The notes beneath the pieces are model-generated. The model worked only from the letters and a program-made list of their open reading frames with translations, ran no database searches and was not told the origin of the DNA. DNA of 64,000 nucleotides from CAYYYG01 sp964591375 (GTDB lineage: Bacteria > Patescibacteriota > Microgenomatia > UBA1406 > GWC2-37-13): contig CAZQAU010000007.1 in assembly GCA_964591375.1 (NCBI GenBank), forward strand, positions 1-64,000. Direction: 5' to 3'. Shown here in pieces: positions 7,662 to 16,572 of the stretch. How positions within the stretch are numbered: position 1 is the stretch's first letter; every line of letters starts with the position of its first letter. The translations under genes and the position numbers were made by a program.

Positions 7662-9533
7662 TTAATCGGTTAAAGCCGGGCGTACTTTTGGGCCAACAAT
7701 TTTTTCGAACTCTTCCTGATCAAGGTTTTCCACTTTGAGTAATTGTTCTGCTACTTGATTAAGTGGCTCGCGCTTTTCCTTAATTAAGTTTACAGCATTT
7801 GCATAACATTCAAAGATTATTTTTTTAGTTTCTGCATCAATTTTAGCCATCCATTCTTGTGATATACCACTTTGTTCATAGTATGATTTTCCCCATTCAG
7901 TAACATCCATATTAGGTCCAAAGTTTATAGGTCCCAGTTCGCTCATTCCGTATTCAACCACCATAGCGCGTGCTACACGTGTGGCCTGATCGAAATCATT
8001 AGCAGCACCGGTTGTCACTTCTCCAAATACAACTTCTTCCGCAGCGCGTCCTCCCATCATGGCAGAAATTAACTGAAACAAATGAGTTTTTGTTTCATGA
8101 ATTTTATCTTTAGCTGGAGGTATTAAAGTGTATCCTAATGCCATTCCACGGGAAACTATTGAAATTCTGTGTACCGGATCTGTATGAGGCATAAAATGTG
8201 AAACAATAGCATGGCCTGCTTCATGATATGCTGTCAATTTTTTATCGAGATCAGTTTGTAATCGTCTTTTTTCTGGACCAAGTTTCACCTTTGTTGCAGC
8301 CTCTTCGATGTCTTCCATAATAATCTTATCACGACTATTACGGGCAGCCTGGATAGCGGCTTCATTTAACATATTTTCGATATCTGCTCCTGAGAATCCC
8401 ACTGTACGTTTGGCTATTTTATCCCAATTTACATCTTCTGCAAATGGTTTACCACGGCCGTGTATCTGGATAATTGCTTTACGACCTTCAATATCTGGAT
8501 ACTCTACGATGATGCGGCGATCGAAGCGTCCTGGACGAAGTAAAGCCGGATCGAGTAAATCACCACGGTTTGTTGCCGCGATAACGATAACCTGTTCAGA
8601 AGGTGTAAAACCATCCATTTCAACCAGGATTTGATTTAAAGTCTGTTCTCTCTCGTCATGAGAAGGCATTACTCCAACGGAGCGTGCTCTACCAATAGCA
8701 TCAATCTCGTCGATGAATATAATGGCAGGCGCACTTTTCTTGGCTGTACTGAATAAGTCACGTACACGTGCAGCACCAATACCGACTAACATTTCCATAA
8801 ACTCGGAACCAGCAATAGAAAAGAATGGAACATTTGCTTCTCCTGCAACTGCTTTTGCCAAGAGTGTTTTTCCCGATCCCGCCGGTCCGATAAGAATTAC
8901 ACCTTTTGGTGTGCGCGCACCGAGTTTTTTATATTTTTCTGAATTTCTTAAAAAGTCTACAACTTCTTCTAGTTCTTTTTTAGCTTCATCAACTCCGGCT
9001 ACATCAGCAAACGTAATTTTTGAATGATCCTTTGAAAAACGTTTGGCACGTGATTGTCCAAATGAAAAGACCGATTCTTGTGCACCTTTTGCCTGTCGGA
9101 ATAAGAATATAAAGAAGGCGACCATCAATATGGTAGGAATTAAATTACTTAAAAAATTAACTAAACCCGCAGATCCTGTTGTGTCTTTTACATTCACTTG
9201 TACAGTAGAGGGATTAATCTGTGCGTTTTGTAAAGTATCGACAAAACTAGTGGAAGGTTCTTTATAAGTAACTGCCAAGCTTTCGTTTTTATAATAAACC
9301 AATATTTTATTATCGATAATATCAAGTTTCTGAACCTTGTTCCCTTTAATATCCTGGATTACGCCGGTTAGTGGTTTTTCGGGAATAACGCGTTTCACTT
9401 CACTGGAGATTGCATTATATATATACAATATAAAGAGTCCGACAAAGAAAACAATAAAAAGTGTTTTAACATTAAAATTCATACGAAATTCTGCGATTTT
9501 TTTATCTTTATTATTTTTTTTGATGTTATTCAT
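7662..9533 (-). CDS. ftsH: ATP-dependent zinc metalloprotease FtsH
   Basis: Membrane-anchored AAA+ protease that degrades misfolded and short-lived membrane proteins. The first membrane segment (NVKTLFIVFFVGLFILY) is followed by an extracytoplasmic domain, a second membrane segment, and an AAA domain with Walker A GPAGSGKT, Walker B IIFIDEIDAIG and the SRH arginines (RPGRFDRR). The HEAGH zinc motif marks the protease domain. The frame is open upstream to 9614, but the ATG at 9533 is preferred. It precedes a natural MNNIKKNNKDKK tail, lies 6 nt after a TACAAT -10 box, and avoids overlap with the divergent gene. Confidence 0.96.
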   Translation of the reverse strand: MNNIKKNNKDKKIAEFRMNFNVKTLFIVFFVGLFILYIYNAISSEVKRVIPEKPLTGVIQDIKGNKVQKLDIIDNKILVYYKNESLAVTYKEPSTSFVDTLQNAQINPSTVQVNVKDTTGSAGLVNFLSNLIPTILMVAFFIFLFRQAKGAQESVFSFGQSRAKRFSKDHSKITFADVAGVDEAKKELEEVVDFLRNSEKYKKLGARTPKGVILIGPAGSGKTLLAKAVAGEANVPFFSIAGSEFMEMLVGIGAARVRDLFSTAKKSAPAIIFIDEIDAIGRARSVGVMPSHDEREQTLNQILVEMDGFTPSEQVIVIAATNRGDLLDPALLRPGRFDRRIIVEYPDIEGRKAIIQIHGRGKPFAEDVNWDKIAKRTVGFSGADIENMLNEAAIQAARNSRDKIIMEDIEEAATKVKLGPEKRRLQTDLDKKLTAYHEAGHAIVSHFMPHTDPVHRISIVSRGMALGYTLIPPAKDKIHETKTHLFQLISAMMGGRAAEEVVFGEVTTGAANDFDQATRVARAMVVEYGMSELGPINFGPNMDVTEWGKSYYEQSGISQEWMAKIDAETKKIIFECYANAVNLIKEKREPLNQVAEQLLKVENLDQEEFEKIVGPKVRPALTD

Positions 9534-9539
9534 AAGGTG

Positions 9540-9568
9540 ATTGTAGCAGATTTTTGGTAAAATAGTAA
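9540..9568 (-). promoter_or_regulatory. ftsH promoter, predicted leaderless
   Basis: Read leftward: -10 TACAAT at 9545-9540 with a weak -35 TTACTA at 9568-9563 (17-nt spacer). Only 6 nt separate the -10 from the ATG, so transcription would begin at or next to the start codon. Confidence 0.5.
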
Positions 9569-9585
9569 GCGTAAAAAGGCATATT

Positions 9586-10647
9586 ATGAAAATATTAAGT
9601 ACCGTATCTAACAAAGAATATCAAACAGAAACTGTAAATATTTTAAAGGCAGGAGGTCTAGTTGTAGCACCTTCCGACACAGTATATGGTTTATTAGTTG
9701 ATTCAACCAATGATGAGGCGGTTAGAAAGCTACTTACATTTAAAAATCGTCCGATTGGTAAACCTATTTCTGTTTTTTTGAGCGATTTCAATGCAGTCTC
9801 TGATTATACGTTGACTCAACCCAATCAGGAAAAGATACTACGTCAGTTCTTACCTGGTCCTTTTACGGTTATTTTACCTTCTAAACATAAGGTATCTAAA
9901 CTTCTGGAATCGGAGAGAGGTACATTAGGTGTAAGAGTAATTGATTATAAGCCAATTCAGGATATTGTAAATAAATTTGGTAGACCAGTTACTGCTACAT
10001 CGGCTAATATTTCCGGTAAACATCCACATCATTCTTTGTCTGCATTTCTGAATACTTTGTCGGAGCCTAAAAAAAAATTAATTGATTTGGTAATTGACGC
10101 CGGAACGCTACCACGAAATAAACCATCTACAGTGATAGATTTATCAGGTTCTGACATAAAAATTTTGCGTAAAGGTGATATCCTCATTAAAAACGAAGCA
10201 TCTTATATTTCGAATTCCTCAGATCAAACAAAAAAAATTGGCGCATATCTTTTTAAAAAATATCAGAATTCCAACTCTTCTAAACCGCTCATATTTATCA
10301 TAGAGGGTGATTTAGGTGTTGGAAAAACTATTTTAGTTAAAGGGATAGGTGATGCTTTAAATATTAAAAAAATTATTTCGCCTACTTTTGTTATATATTA
10401 TGAATACCCGATCTCTAATGGCAACTATAAAAATCTGGTACATGCAGATTTATATAATATTTCTGAGGTAGAAGAATTCGATCATTTGGGGCTAGAAAGT
10501 TATTTAAATGATAAAAATATTATATGTTTTGAATGGGGAGAACGGATGGGGGAGTTTTATAAGAAAATTCGTCCATTGGCAAATATTGTCTATATTAAAA
10601 TGACTCACGAAGACGAAAACACTCGTCACATTAGTATATCCACATAA
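9586..10647 (+). CDS. TsaC/YrdC threonylcarbamoyl-AMP synthase fused to TsaE ATPase
   Basis: A 353-residue two-domain protein. Residues about 1-205 are a YrdC/Sua5-type TsaC domain (GGLVVAPSDTVYGL, FLPGPFTVILP, VTATSANISG, STVIDLSG), which makes threonylcarbamoyl-AMP from threonine, bicarbonate and ATP. Residues about 212-353 are TsaE, with Walker A GDLGVGKT ending at residue 248 and the family motifs SPTFV, HADLY and EWGER. Both domains act in t6A37 modification of ANN-decoding tRNAs. tsaD follows after 1 nt. No partner TsaB gene is visible in the window. The fusion is discussed as a finding. Confidence 0.93.
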   Translation: MKILSTVSNKEYQTETVNILKAGGLVVAPSDTVYGLLVDSTNDEAVRKLLTFKNRPIGKPISVFLSDFNAVSDYTLTQPNQEKILRQFLPGPFTVILPSKHKVSKLLESERGTLGVRVIDYKPIQDIVNKFGRPVTATSANISGKHPHHSLSAFLNTLSEPKKKLIDLVIDAGTLPRNKPSTVIDLSGSDIKILRKGDILIKNEASYISNSSDQTKKIGAYLFKKYQNSNSSKPLIFIIEGDLGVGKTILVKGIGDALNIKKIISPTFVIYYEYPISNGNYKNLVHADLYNISEVEEFDHLGLESYLNDKNIICFEWGERMGEFYKKIRPLANIVYIKMTHEDENTRHISIST

Positions 10648-10648
10648 T

Positions 10649-11698
10649 ATGTTAATTCTTGCAATCGATACATCATGTGATGAAACCGCAGTCGCAATAA
10701 CTTCTGGTAGACAAGTTTTATCACATGTAGAATATACGCAGATTCAGATCCATACTGCTTGGGGTGGAGTGGTCCCTTCATTGGCAAAACGAGCTCATGA
10801 AGAGAGGATTGACTACGTTATAGAAAAGGCTTTAAAAAAGGCTAGAAAACAAATTACAGATATTGATTATATAGCCGTTACATATGGTCCTGGGTTAGCT
10901 ATCGCTTTGGAGGTAGGCATCTTAAAAGCACAGGAAATTGCACGAAAATATAATAAACCAATCATTCCAGTCAATCATATGGAGGGGCATATATATTCTT
11001 CATTTGTACAAAACAGTAAAGGAAATCCTAATTTTGAGTTTGCATTTCCATATATAGGTGTATTAGTTTCAGGAGGTCATACAGAGCTTATATTATGGAA
11101 AGATCATTTATCATATGAAATCATAGGCGAAACTGTTGATGACGCTGCCGGGGAAGCACTAGATAAAGCAGGGAAAATGCTTAAATTAGGTTATCCGGGA
11201 GGTCCGGTTTTGGAAAGATTGGCAGAAAAAGCGGGTAATTCAGACTATTACAAGTTTCCTCGACCCATGCTTCGTTCACAAGATTTAAACTTCTCGTTTT
11301 CCGGGTTAAAAACAGCATTTTTATATTGTATAAAAAAAATGAACGAAGATGAGATTGTGGAGAGTATGGATAATTTATCTAGCTCATTTCAAGAAGCTGT
11401 ATTTGCAACATTGATTAAAAAATTAGAACTAGCAATAAAGCAGTACAAAATAGTTCGATTAGTTACGGGAGGTGGTGTGGTTATTAATAAAAGATTTAGA
11501 TATCTTATTCGACATCTTGTTCAAAAATACGACGGTACAGTATTATTTCCATCATTTAAGTATCTCACTTCCGACAACGCCAGTATGATCGGAGTTGCTG
11601 CGTATTACAAATTACAAAAAAATATTATTGTACGCAGCACAGATCAGTTGCAGCGTGTGCCGAGGTTGTCGCTTGAAAATCCATATATTATCGACTAA
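10649..11698 (+). CDS. tsaD: tRNA N6-adenosine threonylcarbamoyltransferase
   Basis: Transfers the threonylcarbamoyl group to A37 of tRNA. The 349-residue sequence starts LILAIDTSCDETAVAI and has the metal-binding NHMEGHIYS (His-x3-His), LVSGGHTELI and the DDAAGEALDKAGKMLKLGYPGG block of the ASKHA fold. The C-terminal SDNASMIGVAAYYKL contributes the remaining metal ligand. It is translationally coupled to the TsaC-TsaE fusion, so the genes form a t6A operon. Confidence 0.96.
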   Translation: MLILAIDTSCDETAVAITSGRQVLSHVEYTQIQIHTAWGGVVPSLAKRAHEERIDYVIEKALKKARKQITDIDYIAVTYGPGLAIALEVGILKAQEIARKYNKPIIPVNHMEGHIYSSFVQNSKGNPNFEFAFPYIGVLVSGGHTELILWKDHLSYEIIGETVDDAAGEALDKAGKMLKLGYPGGPVLERLAEKAGNSDYYKFPRPMLRSQDLNFSFSGLKTAFLYCIKKMNEDEIVESMDNLSSSFQEAVFATLIKKLELAIKQYKIVRLVTGGGVVINKRFRYLIRHLVQKYDGTVLFPSFKYLTSDNASMIGVAAYYKLQKNIIVRSTDQLQRVPRLSLENPYIID

Positions 11699-11730
11699 AC
11701 TGTTAGGAATTAAAACTAGTCAAAAACATT

Positions 11731-12447
11731 ATGATAACTCTCCAATCATTATCAGCATCAATAGGAAATAAACAGATTTTAAAAGATATTAATTATGAAT
11801 TTGAAGCCGGGAAAATTTACGCTGTCATGGGACCAAATGGATCTGGGAAATCTACTCTTGCATATGCGTTAATGGGCCATCCAGGATATGTGATAGATTC
11901 TAAATCGCAAATTTTGTTTGAAGGTGAAGCTATTCAGGAGTTAAAACCAGAAGAACGATCTGAAAAGGGTGTCTTTTTATCTTTTCAGACACCCATGTCA
12001 TTATCTGGTGTTAAAGTGTATCAAATGCTTCAACTGGCGTTGCAAGGTAAAAAAGATCCCCTCGCCATTCGTAATGAGGTAAAAAAAATAGCTAAAGAAC
12101 TTGATATAAAAGAAGAATTGTTAAATAGATCACTTAATGAAGGAGCATCGGGTGGGGAAAAAAAGAAAATGGAAGTTTTACAAGCAGCCGTCTTAGATAA
12201 AAAATTTTTGATTTTTGATGAAGTTGATACAGGAGTTGATGTAGACTCATTAAAGTCTATAGCAAATTTTTTACATAAGAATAAACAGGGTAAGACTTAT
12301 GTAATTATCACTCATTACAATCGAATATTACATTATCTAAAACCTGACAAAGTTTTGGTTATAGCCGAAGGTAAGCTTAAAAAAGTAGGCGATCATACTT
12401 TAGCCGAAGATATTGAAAAAAATGGCTATAATATAATCACAAAGTAA
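11731..12447 (+). CDS. sufC: Fe-S cluster assembly ATPase SufC
   Basis: ABC-type ATPase subunit of the SufBCD scaffold, 238 residues. Walker A is GPNGSGKST near residue 34, the signature region is LNEGASGGEKKKMEVLQA and Walker B is LIFDEVDTGVDVDSL. SGGEKK and the DEVDTGVD wording are characteristic of SufC rather than transport ABC proteins. It is first in a sufC-B-D-S-U series with gaps of 52 nt or less. Confidence 0.96.
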   Translation: MITLQSLSASIGNKQILKDINYEFEAGKIYAVMGPNGSGKSTLAYALMGHPGYVIDSKSQILFEGEAIQELKPEERSEKGVFLSFQTPMSLSGVKVYQMLQLALQGKKDPLAIRNEVKKIAKELDIKEELLNRSLNEGASGGEKKKMEVLQAAVLDKKFLIFDEVDTGVDVDSLKSIANFLHKNKQGKTYVIITHYNRILHYLKPDKVLVIAEGKLKKVGDHTLAEDIEKNGYNIITK

Positions 12448-12499
12448 AGCATCTCAGCTTCGTTATTTTATTAAGATATTAATTTTCCCTTTATATATC

Positions 12500-13897
12500 A
12501 TGACACAATCTACCAATCTTGATTTTGAATACAAATATGGTTTTTCTATGCCACAAAATTATACCTTTAAAGCAGAAAAAGGATTAAATGAAGGTGTAAT
12601 AAAAAACATTTCAAAAATGAAGAAAGAACCCGAGTGGATGACAGAGTTCCGTCTTAAATCTTATAAAATTTTTATGCAAAAACCGATGCCTCCATGGGGG
12701 CCCAGTCTTTCCAAAATTAATTTTGATGATATTTACTACTACATAAAACCAACAGAAAATCAGGCTGATTCATGGGAAAAATTACCTAAGGAAATTAAAG
12801 AAACCTATGACCGTATTGGTATCCCGGAAGCAGAAAAGAAATATTTGGCTGGAGTATCGGCACAATATGAATCGGAAGTAGTATACGAAAGTATAAATAA
12901 AGAGCTTAATAAACTAGGCGTGATTTTTTGTGATATGGATACAGCTGTGCGTAAATATCCGGAGATTGTGAAGGAGTATTTTGGCACATTAATTCCACCC
13001 CATGATAATAAATTTGCCGCCCTTAATTCTGCTGCATGGTCGGGAGGTTCATTTGTATATGTTCCTAAAGGTGTGAAGGTGGGGTTACCACTTCAGGCTT
13101 ACTTTAGAATTAACGCAGAAAAGTTTGGTCAGTTTGAACGTACTTTAATTATTGCAGAAGAGGGTAGTAATGTTCACTATGTAGAGGGATGTACTGCACC
13201 AGTATACTCAACTGATTCATTGCATTCTGCTGTAGTGGAGATATTTGTTAAAGAAGGCGCGCGTGTACGTTATACAACTGTACAAAACTGGAGTAAAAAT
13301 GTGTTTAATTTAGTTACAAAAAGAGCCAAAGCTGAAAAAAATGCATACATGGAGTGGATAGACTGTAATTTAGGCAGTCAGATTACCATGAAATATCCTA
13401 GTGTTTATCTTGTGGGCGAAGGTGCCCGAGGTGAAGTATTATCTATCGCTTTTGCTGGAAAAGATCAGCTTCAGGATGCAGGAGCCAAAATGTTCCATTT
13501 AGCTCCTAAAACATCATCGCGTATCGTTTCTAAGTCAGTTTCTAAAGCAGGTGGGCGCACGTCATATCGTGGGCTGGTACAGGTTAACCCAGGTGCTAAA
13601 GATTCTTCTGTCTTTGTTTCCTGTGATGCACTCATCCTTGATGAAGAATCACGCTCGGATACATACCCATCGATGCGTATTAAAGAAAATGATGTTACTA
13701 TCCAGCATGAGGCTACTGTAGAAAAAGTGGGAGATGAAAAAATATTTTATTTGACCTCAAGAGGTATAAAGAAGTCTGATGCGGAAAGTATGTTAGTTTT
13801 AGGTTTTATGGATCCAGTTACAAGAGAGTTGCCTTTAGAGTATTCCATTGAGCTTAATCGATTGATTAATTTGGAAATGGCTGGTAGTGTGGGTTAA
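12500..13897 (+). CDS. sufB: Fe-S cluster assembly scaffold SufB
   Basis: A 465-residue full-length SufB. It has the N-terminal block IKNISKMKKEPEWM, the core beta-helix (NSAAWSGGSFVYVPKGVKV, SNVHYVEGCTAPVYS) and the C-terminal EATVEKVGDEKIFYLTSRGI. The CTAP cysteine region and the Glu near the C-terminus agree with scaffold and interaction residues of the family. It pairs with SufD and SufC to assemble nascent clusters. Confidence 0.97.
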   Translation: MTQSTNLDFEYKYGFSMPQNYTFKAEKGLNEGVIKNISKMKKEPEWMTEFRLKSYKIFMQKPMPPWGPSLSKINFDDIYYYIKPTENQADSWEKLPKEIKETYDRIGIPEAEKKYLAGVSAQYESEVVYESINKELNKLGVIFCDMDTAVRKYPEIVKEYFGTLIPPHDNKFAALNSAAWSGGSFVYVPKGVKVGLPLQAYFRINAEKFGQFERTLIIAEEGSNVHYVEGCTAPVYSTDSLHSAVVEIFVKEGARVRYTTVQNWSKNVFNLVTKRAKAEKNAYMEWIDCNLGSQITMKYPSVYLVGEGARGEVLSIAFAGKDQLQDAGAKMFHLAPKTSSRIVSKSVSKAGGRTSYRGLVQVNPGAKDSSVFVSCDALILDEESRSDTYPSMRIKENDVTIQHEATVEKVGDEKIFYLTSRGIKKSDAESMLVLGFMDPVTRELPLEYSIELNRLINLEMAGSVG

Positions 13898-13912
13898 TTA
13901 TTAATCATATAC

Positions 13913-14488
13913 ATGGCAGAATTTATACATCTTAATAAAACAAACATATCACATCTTAAGTTTGATAAAGCAGGTCAGTATGTTGTCTTTATGCATGATA
14001 TGTCTGGTAAATTTACCTTTGAACTCGCTCATAGCAAAGTAGAAGTTGATATTTTTGGATTATATACCGGTAATCAATCCGATAATTTTGCTATTGAAAC
14101 TATTCAGCATCATACTGCTCCAGGTGCAGTTTCAAATTTATTTATAAAAGGAGTGTTTGATGACAGTTCCCGTTTTAACTATCAGGGGTTAATTCGAATT
14201 GAAAAAAGTGGCCAGCAGAGCCATGCTTATCAGAAAAATCAGAACCTCATCTTGTCACCTCATACATTTGTAGAATCAAAACCATATTTGGAGATACTTG
14301 CAAATGATGTGTTCTGTACTCATGGTTCTACAACAGGTAAAATAAATGAAGAACAAATGTTCTATTTAAAGAGCAGAGGTATCAAGGAAAAGATAGCACA
14401 AAAGGCAATAGTAGATGGGTTTATTTACGAAGTACTAGAAAAAATAGTTGATAAAGTTCCTAATATTGATCCGGAAATTTTATTATGA
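13913..14488 (+). CDS. sufD: Short SufD-like protein
   Basis: A 191-residue SufBD-family protein, less than half the usual SufD length of more than 400. It keeps the C-terminal signature CTHGSTTGKINEEQMFYLKSRGI, including the conserved His, followed by the helical end. The large N-terminal domain is absent, although the start is a clean ATG 15 nt after the sufB stop. It overlaps sufS by 4 nt, so translation is probably coupled. It likely serves as the minimal SufD partner in SufBCD. Confidence 0.85.
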   Translation: MAEFIHLNKTNISHLKFDKAGQYVVFMHDMSGKFTFELAHSKVEVDIFGLYTGNQSDNFAIETIQHHTAPGAVSNLFIKGVFDDSSRFNYQGLIRIEKSGQQSHAYQKNQNLILSPHTFVESKPYLEILANDVFCTHGSTTGKINEEQMFYLKSRGIKEKIAQKAIVDGFIYEVLEKIVDKVPNIDPEILL

Positions 14489-15729
14489 TAGATGCATCTT
14501 CTATAAAAAATGATTTTCCTATATTTGATTCACAACCAGATTTAGTATATCTGGATTCCACAGCGACTTCATTAAAACCAAAATCAGTCATAGAAAAAAT
14601 AAATGAATATTATCGAAGTTATTCAGCAAATGTTCATAGGGGTATTTACGCATTATCAGAAAAAGCAACTGCCGAATATGAAGCTGCTCGTGAAGCGATT
14701 GCAGAGTTCATTCATGCGAATCGTTCAGAAGAGATCATTTTCACCCGTAATACAACAGAATCTTTAAATTTAATTGCCTACTCTTTAGGAAGAGATATAA
14801 TTCGAGAAAATGATGAGATCGTTACAACTCAGATGGAACATCATTCGAATTTTGTTCCTTGGCAGACTCTCGCATTGGAAAATGGTGGTGTATTCAAAAT
14901 AATTGAAGTATCTCCAGAGGGATATTTAACAACTGCAGGAGATAAAAATATCGATTTGCATAAGGTTATATCAAGAAAGACAAAAATATTAGCTTTAACG
15001 TATGTTTCCAATGTTCTTGGCACGATTAATCCTATTAGAGAAATTATATCCAACGCAAAAAAAATCAATCCGGATATTATCACTGTAGTGGATGCGGCAC
15101 AGGCTACGCCTCATATGCTTATAAATGTAGAAGAGATTGGATGTGATTTTTTGGCTTTCTCGTCTCATAAAATGCTTGGCCCTACCGGAATAGGAGTTCT
15201 ATGGGGAAAATATGATCTTCTTGATCGGATGTTTCCATTTCAGTTTGGAGGAGAAATGATTATGGAAGTAAGCCTCGAAAAAACTACTTTTAAAAAACCA
15301 CCCTATAAATTTGAAGCCGGTACTCCTCATATCGCCGGAGCAATTGGTTTGCATGCGGCTATCAATTATTTAAAAAAAATAGGAATGAATGAGATTCACT
15401 TACATGAACAAAAGCTTATAGAATACGCTCAAAAAACACTGATTCAAGCATTTGGATCTAAAATTCGCATATTGGGTCCTAATAATATTAAAGATAAAAC
15501 AGGAATTGTATCGTTTTCTTTAGGTGATATTCATCCTCATGACATAGCACAGATCCTGGATGAAGATCAGATTGCCGTTCGTGCTGGTCATCAGTGTGCC
15601 ATGCCTTTGCATACATCATTAAAAATTGGTGCATCGGCGAGGGCGAGTTTTTATTTATATAATACAAAAGCGGATGTTGATAAATTAATCTCAGGATTGC
15701 AAAAAGTAGAAAAAGTGTTTATAAAATAA
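14485..15729 (+). CDS. sufS: Cysteine desulfurase SufS
   Basis: PLP-dependent enzyme that takes sulfur from cysteine for cluster assembly. The 414-residue sequence has the substrate loop TRNTTESLNLIA, TQMEHHSNFVPWQ, the PLP lysine in FSSHKMLGPTGIG, and the catalytic Cys in RAGHQCAMPLH. The conserved SARASFYLYNT block closes the protein. It sits between sufD and sufU, the expected acceptor. Confidence 0.97.
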   Translation: MIDASSIKNDFPIFDSQPDLVYLDSTATSLKPKSVIEKINEYYRSYSANVHRGIYALSEKATAEYEAAREAIAEFIHANRSEEIIFTRNTTESLNLIAYSLGRDIIRENDEIVTTQMEHHSNFVPWQTLALENGGVFKIIEVSPEGYLTTAGDKNIDLHKVISRKTKILALTYVSNVLGTINPIREIISNAKKINPDIITVVDAAQATPHMLINVEEIGCDFLAFSSHKMLGPTGIGVLWGKYDLLDRMFPFQFGGEMIMEVSLEKTTFKKPPYKFEAGTPHIAGAIGLHAAINYLKKIGMNEIHLHEQKLIEYAQKTLIQAFGSKIRILGPNNIKDKTGIVSFSLGDIHPHDIAQILDEDQIAVRAGHQCAMPLHTSLKIGASARASFYLYNTKADVDKLISGLQKVEKVFIK

Positions 15730-15730
15730 T

Positions 15731-16096
15731 ATGTCCATGTCAATATATCAAGATATAATATTAGATCATTATCGAAATCCGCGTAATTACGGTTCTTTAA
15801 AGAACCCAACGCAGTTCGTGAAAACTAATAATCCTCTGTGTGGTGATTTATTAGAAATGGCTATAATAGAAAAGGACGGCACTATTACAGAAATAATGTT
15901 TACAGGCCAGGGATGCGCTATATCTCAGTCAGCTGCCTCTATGATTACAGAATATGCAAAGGGAAAAAGAAAGGATGAACTGAAAAAATTGGATAAAAAC
16001 TCTATACTAACTATGTTAGGTATAGAATTAAGTCCTAACAGATTAAAATGTGCTTTGCTTTCTCTGGAAGCTTTAACTCAGCTATTACAGAAATAA
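15731..16096 (+). CDS. sufU: SufU/IscU-like sulfur acceptor or scaffold
   Basis: A 121-residue U-type protein with three conserved cysteines in NPLCGD, GQGCAISQSAASM and RLKCALLSLEAL, which form the Zn or Fe-S site. It begins YQDIILDHYRNPRNYG, the family start. In SUF operons of Gram-positive bacteria SufU receives sulfur from SufS; that role is inferred here from adjacency. It starts 1 nt after sufS. Confidence 0.94.
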   Translation: MSMSIYQDIILDHYRNPRNYGSLKNPTQFVKTNNPLCGDLLEMAIIEKDGTITEIMFTGQGCAISQSAASMITEYAKGKRKDELKKLDKNSILTMLGIELSPNRLKCALLSLEALTQLLQK

Positions 16097-16112
16097 AAAT
16101 CTAATATTTAAT

Positions 16113-16388
16113 ATGTCAGATCAAAAGTTGAAAGATCCAACCAAACCTTCGGGGCCAGTAAATGTCAGAAATTTAAAAATGTGGGTCGATAGAGATTTGT
16201 GTATTGGTGCAGCTACTTGTATTGCTATTGCACCGAATACTTTTATATTAGATTCTGAAGCTAAAGCTATTATCTTGGATACACTGGATAAAGATCTTGA
16301 TGACGTTATTATAGATTCAGCCAGGGGTTGTCCTGTGGCTGCAATCATCATAGAAGATGAAAAAGGTAATAGAGTATACCCAAAATAA
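16113..16388 (+). CDS. Small ferredoxin
   Basis: A 91-residue ferredoxin with Cys30 and Cys36 in CIGAATC and Cys73 in GCPVAAI. The middle cysteine of the usual CxxCxxC set is replaced by Ala33. Single-cluster ferredoxins with CxxAxxC or CxxDxxC commonly hold a [3Fe-4S] cluster or use a non-Cys ligand. It lies between the SUF genes and a 2-oxoacid:ferredoxin oxidoreductase, so it probably receives cluster from the former and electrons from the latter. Confidence 0.88.
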   Translation: MSDQKLKDPTKPSGPVNVRNLKMWVDRDLCIGAATCIAIAPNTFILDSEAKAIILDTLDKDLDDVIIDSARGCPVAAIIIEDEKGNRVYPK

Positions 16389-16536
16389 ATCAGATATACC
16401 AGAACAAAACAATTACAATCCACATAATATCCGTAGATGTCCTTCATGTGGTATGATGAGTATTAAAGGTATGCCCGGTGGTCGAGATTCCACATGTTTA
16501 AACTGTGGATATAAAGATCCTTGTTGTTATGATTAA
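16357..16536 (+). CDS. 59-residue zinc-ribbon protein
   Basis: A short ORF in a different frame overlaps the ferredoxin 3' end by 32 nt. It encodes MKKVIEYTQNKSD at the start, then CPSCG near residue 28 and CLNCGYKDPCCYD at the end. The paired CxxC motifs, 15-18 residues apart, are typical of a zinc ribbon. The stop falls 36 nt before the oxidoreductase gene. The intact knuckles over this length argue that it is real. The start is uncertain because much of the N-terminal part lies in the ferredoxin overlap. Function unknown. Confidence 0.65.
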   Translation: MKKVIEYTQNKSDIPEQNNYNPHNIRRCPSCGMMSIKGMPGGRDSTCLNCGYKDPCCYD

Positions 16537-16572
16537 GGCCTAATAATTTTAATAGTTAAGCTATTTTATACC

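Noticed and set aside
9586..10647. TsaC-TsaE joining as an assembly frameshift
   Set aside because: The junction is a continuous frame with a plausible linker and no homopolymer at the join, so a real fusion is the simpler reading.
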